Notes: generated by a model not told the origin, from the sequence alone. 64,000 nt of DNA from Virgibacillus sp. MSJ-26 (GCF_018918075.1 NZ_JAHLPW010000002.1:186001-250000); one strand, 5' to 3'; positions 34,538 to 43,763 are shown, counted from the stretch's first letter. Made by a program: numbers and translations.

Positions 34538-35125
34538 ATGAGAATAAAGAAGAAGTTAGGAATGGCTGTTGCATCAGCAGCGCTTGGACTAACTTTAGTT
34601 GGTGGGGGAACATACGCTTACTTTAGCGATACGGCGGTCTCAAATAACACCTTTGCAGCAGGAACTTTAGATTTATCAGCTGAGCCAACAGAAATTATTG
34701 ATATTGATAATATGAAACCAGGCGATGAAATGGTTCGTGATTTCGAATTACAAAACAATGGAACGCTTGATATGAAAAAAGTGTACCTTGAAACAGAGTA
34801 TAGCGTTATCGATGCAGAAGGTGACAATGATGAAGACTTTGGTGAGCATATTGAAGTCGAGTTTTTGTACAACGCGGATAATTTTGATGAAGTGATTTAT
34901 GAGACAACCCTTGCTGAATTAAAAGATATGGCACCAGAAGCGGTTGCTGAAAATGTATTTGATCCTATGCTGGGTGACGGCGGGCTAGAAGCGGGAACCG
35001 AGAATGACTTTGTTGTTAAGTTTAATTTTGTCGATAATGGCGAAGATCAAAACCAATTTCAAGGGGACGAACTAAAGCTTGAATGGACGTTTATAGCCGA
35101 ACAATCAGATGGAGAAAGCAAGTAA
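34538..35125 (+). CDS. TasA/camelysin-like secreted protein
   Basis: 195 aa. SipW-type signal GMAVASAALGLTLVGGGTYAYFSD, as in TasA, CalY and camelysin. The mature part starts TFAAGTLDLSAEP and continues as the Jelly-roll-like CalY fold (MKPGDEMVRDFELQNNGTLD; NDFVVKFNFVD). TasA forms biofilm fibres; camelysins were described as surface metalloproteases, although no HExxH is visible here. No sipW-like peptidase gene is in the window, so processing must be encoded elsewhere. It sits inside the secreted wall-hydrolase cluster, with GAGGAG 11 nt before the ATG. Confidence 0.85.
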   Translation: MRIKKKLGMAVASAALGLTLVGGGTYAYFSDTAVSNNTFAAGTLDLSAEPTEIIDIDNMKPGDEMVRDFELQNNGTLDMKKVYLETEYSVIDAEGDNDEDFGEHIEVEFLYNADNFDEVIYETTLAELKDMAPEAVAENVFDPMLGDGGLEAGTENDFVVKFNFVDNGEDQNQFQGDELKLEWTFIAEQSDGESK

Positions 35126-35126
35126 T

Positions 35127-35345
35127 AAAGAGGTTGGGACAAAACAAAGTATTGATTATTAAATGCCGAACAATTTTAAGTGAGCGCTATTCGCTTCGGA
35201 AAAATACTTCGCTTTCCGTGGGCAAAGAAGAATTGCAGTTCATTCTTCGTCGCTGATGAGCCTCCTCGTGCTACGCACTGTGGGGTCTCATCTAGGCCTC
35301 ACCTCCCACTGGAGTCTACGTATTTTTCCTACGCTGATTTAAAAA
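35127..35345. repeat. dispersed Bacillaceae intergenic repeat
   Basis: The segment from GAGGTTGGGACAAAAC through ATACTTCGCTTTCCGTGGGC, GAGCCTCCTCGTGCTACGCA and CACTGGAGTCTACGTATTTT matches, from memory, a multicopy non-coding repeat found between genes in many Bacillaceae genomes. It has internal dyad symmetry (GTGAGCGCTATTCGCTT..., GGGGTCTC...GAGGCC-like) and no ORF with an RBS. It separates the TasA-like gene from the secreted namZ gene. Confidence 0.65.
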
Positions 35346-35457
35346 GTGTATATTAAAAGAAATATCCGTTAATATGTTCGCTTTTAAATTAACTAAAATA
35401 CTTATGCCCCATCCTCTTTATTTTAATTATTAATCATTAAGGAGGAAGTATAAAAGG

Positions 35458-36978
35458 ATGAAAAAATACTTTATAGCTGTTGTCTCCTTGTTTTTAATAT
35501 TAGGTTCTTTAACGGTTGTTTTAGCTGATAACGATACAAAAAATATTGAAGAAGACGAGGAAATTTTTAAGCTAGGTGTTGACGTTCTGCTTGATGACGA
35601 GAAGGAATTGATCGAGGATAAGCGTGTCGGTTTAATTACGAATCCCACCGGTGTCGATCAGGAGTTAAACAGTATTGTTGACCGTCTGCATCATGATCCA
35701 GATGTTGAATTAACAGCTTTATATGGTCCAGAACATGGTGTACGGGGGGATGCTCAAGCTGGTGAATATGTCGAGTACTACATCGACGACGTGACGGGTC
35801 TTCCTGTTTACAGCTTATACGGGGAAACGAGAAAACCGACACCAGGAATGCTTGAAGATGTCGATGTCCTTCTGTTTGACATCCAAGATGTAGGCGCAAG
35901 ATTCTATACGTATATTTATACGATGGCTTATGCTATGGAAGCAGCTCAGGAAAACGATATTGAGTTTATCGTGCTTGACCGACCGAACCCTCTAAGTGGC
36001 TATCATGTCGAAGGCCCTGTTCTAGATGAAGAATATGCATCGTTTGTCGGCAATTACCCTATCCCTTTAAAACATGGCATGACCGTGGCGGAGTTGGCTC
36101 ATTTATTTAATGAGGAGTTTGATATTGGAGCTGATTTAACAACGGTGGAAATGACCGGATGGGAACGCGGTATGTACTACGATGATACTGGATTGGAGTT
36201 TGTGTTACCATCACCAAATATGCCCACCTTGGATACAGCACTCGTTTACCCTGGAGCTGCTTTATTTGAAGGAACAAACGTGTCTGAAGGAAGAGGAACC
36301 GTTAAGCCGTTTGAATTAATAGGGGCACCATTTGTGGATAGTACTGAGTTTGCGGGCATTTTAAATAATTTGGAATTACCAGGAGTGACGTTCCGAGCGG
36401 CATCCTTTACACCAACGTTTTCTAAACACAGCGGTGAATTAAGCCACGGTGTTCAAATTCATATAACAGATATGGAAAATTATGAAGCAGTCGAAACAGG
36501 ACTTCATGTCGTCAAGACGTTACATGATATGTATCCGGAAGACTTTGAATTCCGAGCAGAAGATGAACAAGGTATCTCATTCTTTGATCAACTTATCGGA
36601 AATGGTTGGATTCGCGAGGCGATTGAAAACGGTGAATCAGTCGAGTCCATGGTCGAGACATGGCAAGACGATTTAAATTCGTTTAAAGATGTACGTAGGG
36701 ATTATCTCATTTATAAAATGAATATTGAGGACCTCGAATCTTCACTTCATGACTTAGAAGAAACTGGGGATATTGATGAGCAGGCTATGCGTAAGTTGAC
36801 GATGCATGTAACAGCCCTCAACCAATTCGAGAATAGAGATGCTGCTGATAAAATGCAGAAACATCTCGAAGGCATGCTGTTATTGCTCGATCAACAGAAC
36901 AATAAAAACTTGATTACAGATAAAGCTTATAACATATTGAAACACGATACAGAGTCATTATTGAAGCAGTGGGAATAA
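35458..36978 (+). CDS. namZ: secreted exo-beta-N-acetylmuramidase NamZ (DUF1343) with C-terminal helical module
   Basis: 506 aa. Signal peptide FIAVVSLFLILGSLTVVLA. The NamZ domain (~35-420) shares all blocks with the cytoplasmic copy at 5552: GPEHGVRGDAQAGE, YGETRKPT, FDIQDVGARFYTYIYTM, LDRPNPLSG, EGTNVSEGRGTVKPFELIGA. It then has an extra ~85 residues ending in the shared helical module (LTMHVTALNQFENRD ... DTESLLKQWE). It should release MurNAc from NagZ/amidase products outside the cell. AAGGAGGA upstream. Confidence 0.93.
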   Translation: MKKYFIAVVSLFLILGSLTVVLADNDTKNIEEDEEIFKLGVDVLLDDEKELIEDKRVGLITNPTGVDQELNSIVDRLHHDPDVELTALYGPEHGVRGDAQAGEYVEYYIDDVTGLPVYSLYGETRKPTPGMLEDVDVLLFDIQDVGARFYTYIYTMAYAMEAAQENDIEFIVLDRPNPLSGYHVEGPVLDEEYASFVGNYPIPLKHGMTVAELAHLFNEEFDIGADLTTVEMTGWERGMYYDDTGLEFVLPSPNMPTLDTALVYPGAALFEGTNVSEGRGTVKPFELIGAPFVDSTEFAGILNNLELPGVTFRAASFTPTFSKHSGELSHGVQIHITDMENYEAVETGLHVVKTLHDMYPEDFEFRAEDEQGISFFDQLIGNGWIREAIENGESVESMVETWQDDLNSFKDVRRDYLIYKMNIEDLESSLHDLEETGDIDEQAMRKLTMHVTALNQFENRDAADKMQKHLEGMLLLLDQQNNKNLITDKAYNILKHDTESLLKQWE

Positions 36979-36990
36979 AAGACTGAGTAC

Positions 36991-37021
36991 AACTCCCTCA
37001 TCTATTAAGATGGGGGAGTTG
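36991..37021 (+). promoter_or_regulatory. intercistronic hairpin
   Basis: AACTCCCTCATCT / AGATGGGGGAGTT stem (one G-U pair) with loop ATTA; no T-run follows. Probably an mRNA stabiliser or weak attenuator between namZ and the next gene. Confidence 0.5.
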
Positions 37022-37043
37022 TTAAAAGGATGGGAGAGTGGGG

Positions 37044-38198
37044 ATGTTGAAAAGGTATATTTCTTTATGTTTGACGGTCTTTTTAATTGTTTCATCATTG
37101 ACGTTTATGTCAGCGACCAGCAGCAAAGCTCACGCGGAAAATACTGATAATGAAAGTCGGCTGACAAGTGTGGTGACAAGTAAAGTAGCGACTTATAATA
37201 TGGCTGCGGGTAGTGGAATGGATGGTGAATACGACCTTGATCGGATAGCCGATACCATTCGAGAAACAGAAGCGGATATTATCGGCCTCCAGGAAGTCGA
37301 TGTACATTGGGGCAGTAGAAGTGACTATGAGAATACAATAGAAAAACTAGCAGACAAGTTAGATATGCATTACTTTTTTGCACCCATTTATGATTTTGAC
37401 CCTTTGGAAGAGGGTGATGAACGAAGACAATATGGTGTTGGCGTTTTAAGTAAGTATCCTATTAAAAATGCTTATAATAGGGAAATCACGAGACTATCAA
37501 CTCAAGACCCTGATCCAGAGCCAAAATTAGAGCCGGGTTTTCTTGAAGCGCAACTGGATGTAGAAGGAGAAGATGTATGGTTTTACGTGACTCATTTAGA
37601 TTATCGAGGGGATCCAACCGTTAGGGAGATGCAAGTGGAGGACATGTTCGATCATATGGCAGAACACCCTTATAGCATTTTGGTTGGTGACTTAAATGCG
37701 AATCCAGACGCTCCTGAATTACAACCTGTCTTTCAGTGGTTTAATGATGCGTGGGATATTAATCTTGATGACAAAGGTTATACGTTTCCGGCAGACGAGC
37801 CCATTAAGCGGATTGATTATGTTTTGACTTCACCACGAATGGACGTCAATTCAACGAAAGTTACCGATTCACTCGCTTCTGATCATTTGCCTGTAACAGC
37901 GGATATTTCTTTTCGCGGTGAACATTCGGATTCACTAAAAGCCATGCGAAGCCTAGCAGAAAAACTTGTCAACCAAGATGAGTTCGCAGACGAAGAAACT
38001 GCCCATTCAATTGATATTCATTTGGCAGCATTAGAACATTATGAGCAACAATCCAATGCAACAAAGATCGTGAAACACTTAGAAAATTTTAAAACACTTC
38101 TTGATTATCAAATGGAAAAAGAACATATTACCGACAGAACATATACAGAACTGTATGCAGATACCGAGTTTTTAATCAATCAGTGGAATAAGGAATAA
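37044..38198 (+). CDS. secreted endonuclease/exonuclease/phosphatase-family enzyme with C-terminal helical module
   Basis: 384 aa from ATG 37044 (GGGAGAG 5-6 nt upstream; GTG 37038 less likely). Signal peptide ISLCLTVFLIVSSLTFMSAT with cleavage near SKAHA. EEP fold: TYNMAAGSG, GLQEVDVHWG (catalytic Glu), YVTHLDYRGDP, LVGDLNANPDAPEL (Asp-x-Asn) and SDHLPVTADI (Asp-His). EEP members hydrolyse phosphodiesters in DNA, sphingolipids or phosphoinositides; the target here is unknown, possibly extracellular DNA or teichoic acid/lipid. The last ~65 residues repeat the module of NagZ and NamZ2, so it belongs to the same secreted set. Confidence 0.85.
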   Translation: MLKRYISLCLTVFLIVSSLTFMSATSSKAHAENTDNESRLTSVVTSKVATYNMAAGSGMDGEYDLDRIADTIRETEADIIGLQEVDVHWGSRSDYENTIEKLADKLDMHYFFAPIYDFDPLEEGDERRQYGVGVLSKYPIKNAYNREITRLSTQDPDPEPKLEPGFLEAQLDVEGEDVWFYVTHLDYRGDPTVREMQVEDMFDHMAEHPYSILVGDLNANPDAPELQPVFQWFNDAWDINLDDKGYTFPADEPIKRIDYVLTSPRMDVNSTKVTDSLASDHLPVTADISFRGEHSDSLKAMRSLAEKLVNQDEFADEETAHSIDIHLAALEHYEQQSNATKIVKHLENFKTLLDYQMEKEHITDRTYTELYADTEFLINQWNKE

Positions 38199-38264
38199 AA
38201 TGATATCCAGATGACCTTAAAATAGCTTGGTTACAATGTATTAACGCTTAAATATGCTGGAAAA

Positions 38265-38430
38265 GGCCACTCGCGCGGGGTCAGCTCTCACTCGCGCGGG
38301 AACCGGCTTCGGTCGAGCGGCATCCATCTCAACTCGAGCGATGCACCTCTCAGGTCGAGCGGCATCCACCTCAACTCGAGCAGCCCCACCCCCAGGTCGA
38401 GCACCATTCATGTCATCTCGAGCAGACGAC
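38265..38430. repeat. 21-nt periodic array F
   Basis: Eight cores at exact 21-nt spacing: 38271, 38292, 38313, 38334, 38355, 38376, 38397, 38418. The first two are TCGCGCGGG and the rest TCGAGC, so this array joins the two core variants (TCGCGC and TCGAGC) seen elsewhere. Half-units alternate (A/T)CTCGAGC and GGTCGAGC. Located between the EEP gene and the Rpn-type gene. Confidence 0.88.
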
Positions 38431-38534
38431 GAGGGACGTTTATCTCATTTAAAAAACTATCACCAGCACCAAGCACTCAGATAAAACGCTTATGGCCGGG
38501 TTATCTAAAATAAATACTTCAATATTAAGTTAAT

Positions 38535-38563
38535 TTGTCCGGCAAATGGGAAAATGGTATACT
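38535..38563 (+). promoter_or_regulatory. SigA-type promoter for the Rpn-type gene
   Basis: TTGTCC, 17-bp spacer, TATACT with a TGG extended -10. It lies ~57 nt upstream of the start codon. Confidence 0.6.
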
Positions 38564-38619
38564 AAAGCCAGACTACCCACACACAACCTCACCAACTACT
38601 CCCCCAAGGAAGTGATCAA

Positions 38620-39600
38620 ATGACTATCGCACTGACAGTCAGAGAGGAGACTTCGCAATACTCGCAAGAACCACCTGGAAAAATTCAGAATCCACATGAC
38701 AAGCTTTTTAAAGAAACCCTTGGAAATGTTGACGTGGCAAGAGATTTCTTGCAGAACTATTTACCCACTGACACCTTGAAAATGGTTAACACAACTACAT
38801 TATACCCGGAAAAAGATAGCTCTATCGACAAGGACATGAAAGAGAGGTTTTCCGACCTGCTTTTCAGCGCAGAAATAGCTGGAAAAGAAGGGTACATTTA
38901 TTTCCTATTCGAACACAAAAGCTATCCTGATAAGAGCGTCATCTTTCAACTACTGAAATACATGGTCGAAATCTGGAACACGAACGTGACAAAAAAACAA
39001 ACAGACCATCTCCCAGTCATTATCCCACTCGTCATTTATCACGGTTCAAGCGAATGGAACCATGAAACAAGACTAGCTCGCATGATTTTAGAATATGAAA
39101 AATCACCTCCAGCCGCCAAAAGGTATACCCCTGATTATGAATATTTGCTTTACGACTTATCAAACTATACAGATGATGAAATAAAAGGCGACGCACGTGT
39201 TAAAATAATGATAACGCTATTTCGAGACGTCCAACAGGCAAAAACAGCACAAGAAGTCCTCACATTAATTGAAAAAGCAGTATATTATTTTAAAGAACTT
39301 GAAGATAAACAAACAGGCATAGAATATTTCGAAACTGCAGTACGCTATATATTCAACGCCGCAAGAGACCTATCACCGCAAGACGTGGACACCATCGTCC
39401 AAAAATTAGAAACTACCTATTCAGAAGGGAGCGAACTTATGATGACAATCGCAGATATTTTGCACGAAAAAGGCAGAGAAGAAGGAATAAGATTAGTAGC
39501 TATTGAAATGCTGAAAAAAGGATTAAGTCTAGAATTCGTGGCAGACGTCACTCATATGGATATAAAGGAAGTCGAAAAGCTTAAGGAAGAAGGGCAGTAA
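38620..39600 (+). CDS. Rpn family PD-(D/E)XK nuclease / transposase-like protein
   Basis: 326 aa; AAGGAAGTGATC upstream of ATG. NPHDKLFKETLGNVDVARDF at ~26-45, DLLFSAEIAGKEGYIYFLFEHKSYPDKS (quoted in two parts: D at ~88, then E and K of FLFEHKSY as the nuclease core) and PVIIPLVIYHGSSEWN define the family, from which RpnA-E of E. coli are known to promote recombination-linked DNA transfer. The C-terminus has the usual IADILHEKGREEG repeat-like tail. It lies next to array F and ahead of the accessory toxin region. Confidence 0.9.
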   Translation: MTIALTVREETSQYSQEPPGKIQNPHDKLFKETLGNVDVARDFLQNYLPTDTLKMVNTTTLYPEKDSSIDKDMKERFSDLLFSAEIAGKEGYIYFLFEHKSYPDKSVIFQLLKYMVEIWNTNVTKKQTDHLPVIIPLVIYHGSSEWNHETRLARMILEYEKSPPAAKRYTPDYEYLLYDLSNYTDDEIKGDARVKIMITLFRDVQQAKTAQEVLTLIEKAVYYFKELEDKQTGIEYFETAVRYIFNAARDLSPQDVDTIVQKLETTYSEGSELMMTIADILHEKGREEGIRLVAIEMLKKGLSLEFVADVTHMDIKEVEKLKEEGQ

Positions 39601-39696
39601 CAATATTTAGCACCATCATACCACCTACACGCATGCTATATTCTGAGTGTCTTTTCTTGTGGATGTTAAAATATATTAATATTAACGCACACACTT

Positions 39697-39909
39697 TTAT
39701 GTCCTTAATTTAATGACTTCCTTTACATCATCTTCAATTACTTCTACTTCATCAGAGTATTTAGGATTAGTAGCGTCACTAACACATTCAATATAAATAT
39801 ATATTTTAGTAATTGATTACCTTCGTGCAATATCTTTTTCCATGAGTTCACAACTACCAATTATTAAAATAATAAGTACACTAACAAATAACCATAAAGA
39901 CCTTTTCAT
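39697..39909 (-). pseudogene. degenerate copy of the tandem lipoprotein
   Basis: From ATG 39909 the frame encodes a lipoprotein signal almost identical to the intact copies (FVSVLIILIIGSC, MEKDI) and then hits a stop after ARR. In the same frame it continues as IYIYIECVSDATNPKYSDEV and EVIEDDVKEVIKLRT, which aligns with the family C-terminus. The ~140-residue middle is missing. Upstream sequence, including the RBS hairpin, is conserved with the intact genes. Confidence 0.8.
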
Positions 39910-40079
39910 CAAGGAGAATCTCCTCTCGTATTGGTGTTTTTTCCTTATATTATCATACAAATTAAAGAAAAAGATTAATAAAGAAGTAATAGCTTAAATT
40001 GATACTTTCGACTATCGGTCTTCTGGAAAATAATACTTTATTAGGGGGAAATCCTTAAAATAGTAGAAATTAGGGGCGT

Positions 40080-40275
40080 GTGTGTTTTGTTTTTTACAGC
40101 TAGAGACAGTAATATCTTATAACGGATACGATGTACTCTTTAAGAGCGCTGACTATCTCTGCAGCATTGATTACCGCTCTTTGAATATAGGTGAAGACGA
40201 CGATTACTATGACTTTCTCCTCCGTAGGATTGACAGACGTCATCTAGGTTCAAAACATTCAATCCACAACAAATA
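40080..40275 (+). pseudogene. remnant of a PadR-DUF2812 gene pair
   Basis: The segment encodes SIDYRSLNIGEDDDYYDF, matching residues ~56-73 of the DUF2812 protein at 45852 (SIDYRSLNKGEDDDYYDF), and starts with ATAACGGATACGATGT as in the PadR gene. Flanking DNA (39958-40080) also matches 45348-45440. It is a heavily deleted duplicate of the 45.3-46.1 kb segment. Confidence 0.8.
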
Positions 40276-40333
40276 AAACCAACAAAAAAATCGCCCCAAT
40301 TGGAAGCGACTGTACATGATTATTCACTTGGCA

Positions 40334-40672
40334 TTAAGATTCGTCATTTTTTATGACATCATAATAGATCGTTAACTGATGAGAATTCATAGAATTAACG
40401 ATATCTGTATATTTAGCTGCCATATTCTTCATACTGGATTTACTGGCGTCATAATAGAGTTGTTGATATTCCGTTCGCTGCTGAATTTTTTCTTTAGCTT
40501 CATCAATAATTAAACCTAGGTTTGAACTGAGTTCATTCTCCGCTAAGAGATGGAGTTGTTTAGACTGTTCCTCTAAGTTTTCTAAATATGTCAGGAACTT
40601 ATTCGCCTTATCCGTTAAGTCTGTCTCGGTTTCAAACTGGTAATGAATAAGTTGTGTTTGTGTGTCCACCAT
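40334..40672 (-). CDS. small helical protein, probable type VII secretion partner of the lipase toxin
   Basis: 112 aa from ATG 40672, which overlaps the stop of the upstream lipase gene by one base; GGAGGG is 7 nt upstream. It is predicted all-helical (TDLTDKANKFLTYLENLEEQ, LIIDEAKEKIQQRTEYQQLY) without signal peptide, Cys or Trp; no WxG motif is present. In size, helical content and coupling it resembles the Lap/TlaA-like partners that bind the targeting domain of T7SS effectors. Alternative: a cytoplasmic immunity protein. No database family could be named with confidence. Confidence 0.6.
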   Translation of the reverse strand: MVDTQTQLIHYQFETETDLTDKANKFLTYLENLEEQSKQLHLLAENELSSNLGLIIDEAKEKIQQRTEYQQLYYDASKSSMKNMAAKYTDIVNSMNSHQLTIYYDVIKNDES

Positions 40673-42573
40673 CACATTCCCTCCAAAGTAAAATTAGTAT
40701 CGGCAAGTTCTTGATCCTTATCAAATAAAGACTCTATTCCATCCATGATGGATTGAAGAAGATCCCTCATTTTGCTTATTTCACTTTCAATAAAATTGAA
40801 CATATTATCAAAAACAGCTGTAAAACTGTCGTCCGGGAATACAGGAAAATCATCATGAACATTAATTTTCGTCAAGCGATAGTATGCTTCAGTATCATAA
40901 GTAAAGCTTCCTAAAAAATGTTGCTGATAATGTGACGGATTTGCTTCCATATCATCCATTTTATCAACAATTTTGTTCTTACGAGTGGGGAAATCGTCAA
41001 GATATTCATGTTCATAACTATTTTTAAGAAGACTTAAATAAAACTCTTTGGACTCAAGCACTGTTAAACCTTCAAGATACACCTTAGTTAATGATGACAA
41101 ATTGACTTTGATTTCTTCTCCATCAATGACAACATGGACATACACATTCCCAGATTCATACGATTTATTTAAGTCAGATGCTAAAGCCTTTATGACTACT
41201 TTTAAGCTATGTGCGTCAACATTCTTTAAAATAAGATCAAAAATATCCTCGGTATATTCACTTAAATTATTAAATCTGTCTCCAATACTGGCAAACAATT
41301 CCTTAATTCTATTTGCATAAATGAGATAACTTGGTTTAAATACGGTGGGGAGGAGTTGGGAACCTTTCGCGGCATTGAGTAAGTCTTTAAGTTCAGTCAG
41401 ATCATTTTCCAAGCTTTCTAATTCCGATAAAATTAATTTACCTTCATTTTTATCCAAGTACCCCAAATCCACTAGTGAATTAATGATGGGCCTTGCCTGT
41501 GTATACAAGTTTTTAATATGTTCAAGCGCTACCGGTACTTTTTTAATCGAATCATTGATCATTTTCACAAAATCGTAGCCCACTTCATAAAATTTATATT
41601 CTTTATCAGTCTCTGTCCCTGTCATTAAGTCGATAATGTCAGGATTAATCCCAGTTAAACTCTGTAGTAAACCATCAAATCCATCGCTATTATAAATATC
41701 CGAGTAGTTTTCAGCAAAAAAGATTTGAATATCTTTGATAACCCCATCAGGCAACTCAGCAAACAAATCATCAAGACTCCTCACATCCTGATCAGCATAA
41801 GCATCCATCCTTTGGAAATTTCCTACCTCAATAAACCCTCTAACCACACTCAATGCATTTAAAAAATCCTGATCCATAACAAGGTGGTTGATGTTTTCAC
41901 CAGCTTCTTTATAATATTCCTCTGCGAAAGCTTCGAGCTCGGTTGGGTTGAGGTTGTAGATGGCGTTGAAGTTATTCATAAAATCTATATTATACTCTTT
42001 GGATAAGTTTTCCAAAAAGTCTACGTCAATATTTGCTAATTGAAAAGTTGTGGGAGGAGCTGCATTTGTAGTAAACACATCATCATATATATCATCGGTG
42101 AGTTGTATTAATGTAATTAAGTTACCACCGAGTGAGTGCCCTAAGCCAATTTTGTTCAAATTATTTTTAGCGTCATCATATTTATTTTCTATTATTCTAG
42201 TTACTTTATTATCAAAAAGTTTGGCTGCTTCATACTGATCTGAATTTTGTCCTACAAAGATTCCCATAAGGTTATAAGCCCAATCTTCAGGACGCCAATT
42301 ATCGATTTCAGAAGCCTCTGAACCACGTGTAATAGTATACATCTGATTGATATCTTGTTCTTCATCATAAAGGTGGATGATTGTGCCATTGAATCCATAA
42401 CTGTCTATTTTGTCAACATAATCCTCAGAATAATATATGTCAATTGACTCTGGGGGTTGTTTGCCTGTTTCTTCTATATAAATTTGACGAATTTCTTTTT
42501 CAGTTAGCCCGCTATATTCTTCTTGCATCAGCCTGTTTTGAAAAACATTCTCACTCACTTTATTCCTCCTCAA
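40672..42573 (-). CDS. putative type VII secreted lipase-like toxin (reverse domain order)
   Basis: 633 aa, no signal peptide. The N-terminal ~200 residues are an alpha/beta hydrolase of the lipase 3/DUF2974 type: oxyanion strand TIIHLYDEEQD, MYTITRGSEASE, and nucleophile elbow IGLGHSLGGNLITL with Ser147. From ~300 on it is helical, ending in a long helix (FNFIESEISKMRDLLQSIMD) and a short tail. A lipase head with a helical C-terminal targeting half is the architecture of the S. aureus T7SS toxin TslA. Context agrees: it overlaps a lipoprotein gene upstream by 14 nt and a small helical partner downstream. The catalytic Asp and His are not assigned. Confidence 0.68.
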   Translation of the reverse strand: MRRNKVSENVFQNRLMQEEYSGLTEKEIRQIYIEETGKQPPESIDIYYSEDYVDKIDSYGFNGTIIHLYDEEQDINQMYTITRGSEASEIDNWRPEDWAYNLMGIFVGQNSDQYEAAKLFDNKVTRIIENKYDDAKNNLNKIGLGHSLGGNLITLIQLTDDIYDDVFTTNAAPPTTFQLANIDVDFLENLSKEYNIDFMNNFNAIYNLNPTELEAFAEEYYKEAGENINHLVMDQDFLNALSVVRGFIEVGNFQRMDAYADQDVRSLDDLFAELPDGVIKDIQIFFAENYSDIYNSDGFDGLLQSLTGINPDIIDLMTGTETDKEYKFYEVGYDFVKMINDSIKKVPVALEHIKNLYTQARPIINSLVDLGYLDKNEGKLILSELESLENDLTELKDLLNAAKGSQLLPTVFKPSYLIYANRIKELFASIGDRFNNLSEYTEDIFDLILKNVDAHSLKVVIKALASDLNKSYESGNVYVHVVIDGEEIKVNLSSLTKVYLEGLTVLESKEFYLSLLKNSYEHEYLDDFPTRKNKIVDKMDDMEANPSHYQQHFLGSFTYDTEAYYRLTKINVHDDFPVFPDDSFTAVFDNMFNFIESEISKMRDLLQSIMDGIESLFDKDQELADTNFTLEGM

Positions 42574-43237
42574 GTTCGATATTCGTAAACTCGACTGATT
42601 TCATGGTATCTTTAACATTTTGTTCAATAGAATCTAAATCATAAGAACATTTATTTTCTGGCTCTTCACATTTTATGCTATATATGTACCGTAACGATTG
42701 ATTACTTCTATTTGATTTAATCAATCCGAAAAACCGAAACCACGTAGTCATTTTATCTTTAGTCACATTTTCCTTTGATGCAAAATATATGGTGTTGTCT
42801 TCATGTTCAAAATCTTCATATTCACCCTTGTACTTTAGTGAACTGGATAAAAGATATAATAAATCATCAACGTCTTGACTTTTATTAAAGTTGTCATAAG
42901 TTGCTATAACATAATAGGACACATAGTCTTCATCAACTTCCTCTGCGTAACTAACACGTTCAAATGTATCCTTTTTTCTCTCGTAATACCCTTTGTCTAT
43001 AGAGGCATCATCCGGAAACTTCATCGTATATCCACCAGTTTTCGATTCAAACGTGTAATATCCTTCTTCAACAGGTTCGGTAGATGCCATAAATTCTCTA
43101 GTAAAATCATCTTGAAAAGCAGTCACGTTCGGCAAGTCTTTCGGATCCATGTCTGCAACATCTTTTTCCATAAGTCCACAACCCCCAATTATTAAAATAA
43201 TAAGTACACTAACAAATAAACATAAAGACTTTTTCAT
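42560..43237 (-). CDS. lipoprotein, tandem family copy 1 (probable immunity)
   Basis: 225 aa from ATG 43237; upstream in-frame codons lack an RBS. Signal KKSLCLFVSVLIILIIGGCG with lipobox IGGC. Conserved family blocks: MEKDVADMDPKDLP, FQDDFTREFMAS, YTFESKTGGYTMKFPDDA, YYVIATYDNF, TIYFAS, NQSLRYIYSIKCEEP, DTMKSVEF. Its last 14 nt overlap the lipase gene, so the two are co-expressed. A surface lipoprotein encoded with a membrane-acting lipase toxin is the expected form of immunity (as TilA for TslA; inferred). Otherwise unrecognised. Confidence 0.75.
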   Translation of the reverse strand: MKKSLCLFVSVLIILIIGGCGLMEKDVADMDPKDLPNVTAFQDDFTREFMASTEPVEEGYYTFESKTGGYTMKFPDDASIDKGYYERKKDTFERVSYAEEVDEDYVSYYVIATYDNFNKSQDVDDLLYLLSSSLKYKGEYEDFEHEDNTIYFASKENVTKDKMTTWFRFFGLIKSNRSNQSLRYIYSIKCEEPENKCSYDLDSIEQNVKDTMKSVEFTNIELEEE

Positions 43238-43525
43238 CAAGGAGAAACTCCTCTCGTATAGGTGTTTTTTCCTTATAATACCATACAGTCTAAGACAAAG
43301 GAGTAGCAAATTAGAAAGTGGTCAAAATTGAAACTTTTTGACTAGTTAATTTCGAAGTTAACCATTCTTTAGAACTAGTTATACTGAGAAGATATGAAAT
43401 AGAAGAATCATCATTTGATGGGGGAGGAGAATAGGGGGGTGATGTGGAACTTAATTGATTATATATAACAGATACTGTTGATCAGTTTATCAAGTCTCTT
43501 TTATAGACTCTGAAAATACTTCCAC

Positions 43526-43702
43526 TTAACTCTCTCCACCCTCAAGCTCCATATCTTTAAACTCAACCGACTTCATAATGTCTTTTACTTTCTGTTCAAT
43601 TGTCTCTAAGTCATAGGAGCAATTATCGGGCTGATTTTCACATTGAACATTATAGATATATTCTAATGATTGATTACTACTGTTAGATTTCACTAGCCCA
43701 AA
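43526..43702 (-). pseudogene. C-terminal fragment of the tandem lipoprotein
   Basis: Frame FGLVKSNSSNQSLEYIYNVQ, then CENQPDNCSYDL and KVKDIMKSVEFKDMELEGGE and stop corresponds to the last ~60 residues of the intact paralogues; nothing upstream matches. The DNA after its stop (GTTGATCAGTTTATCAAG...) recurs after the other copies, indicating duplication by recombination at flanking repeats. 43238-43520 has no other gene. Confidence 0.8.
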
Positions 43703-43763
43703 AACTCTCTTGTAATAGTTGGTGTTGATCAGCTTATCAGGCAGACTCTAAAAATACTTTCAC

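Noticed and set aside
38620-39600. Complete insertion sequence around the Rpn-type gene
   Set aside because: No terminal inverted repeats or target duplication are visible; the protein is reported only as a family member.
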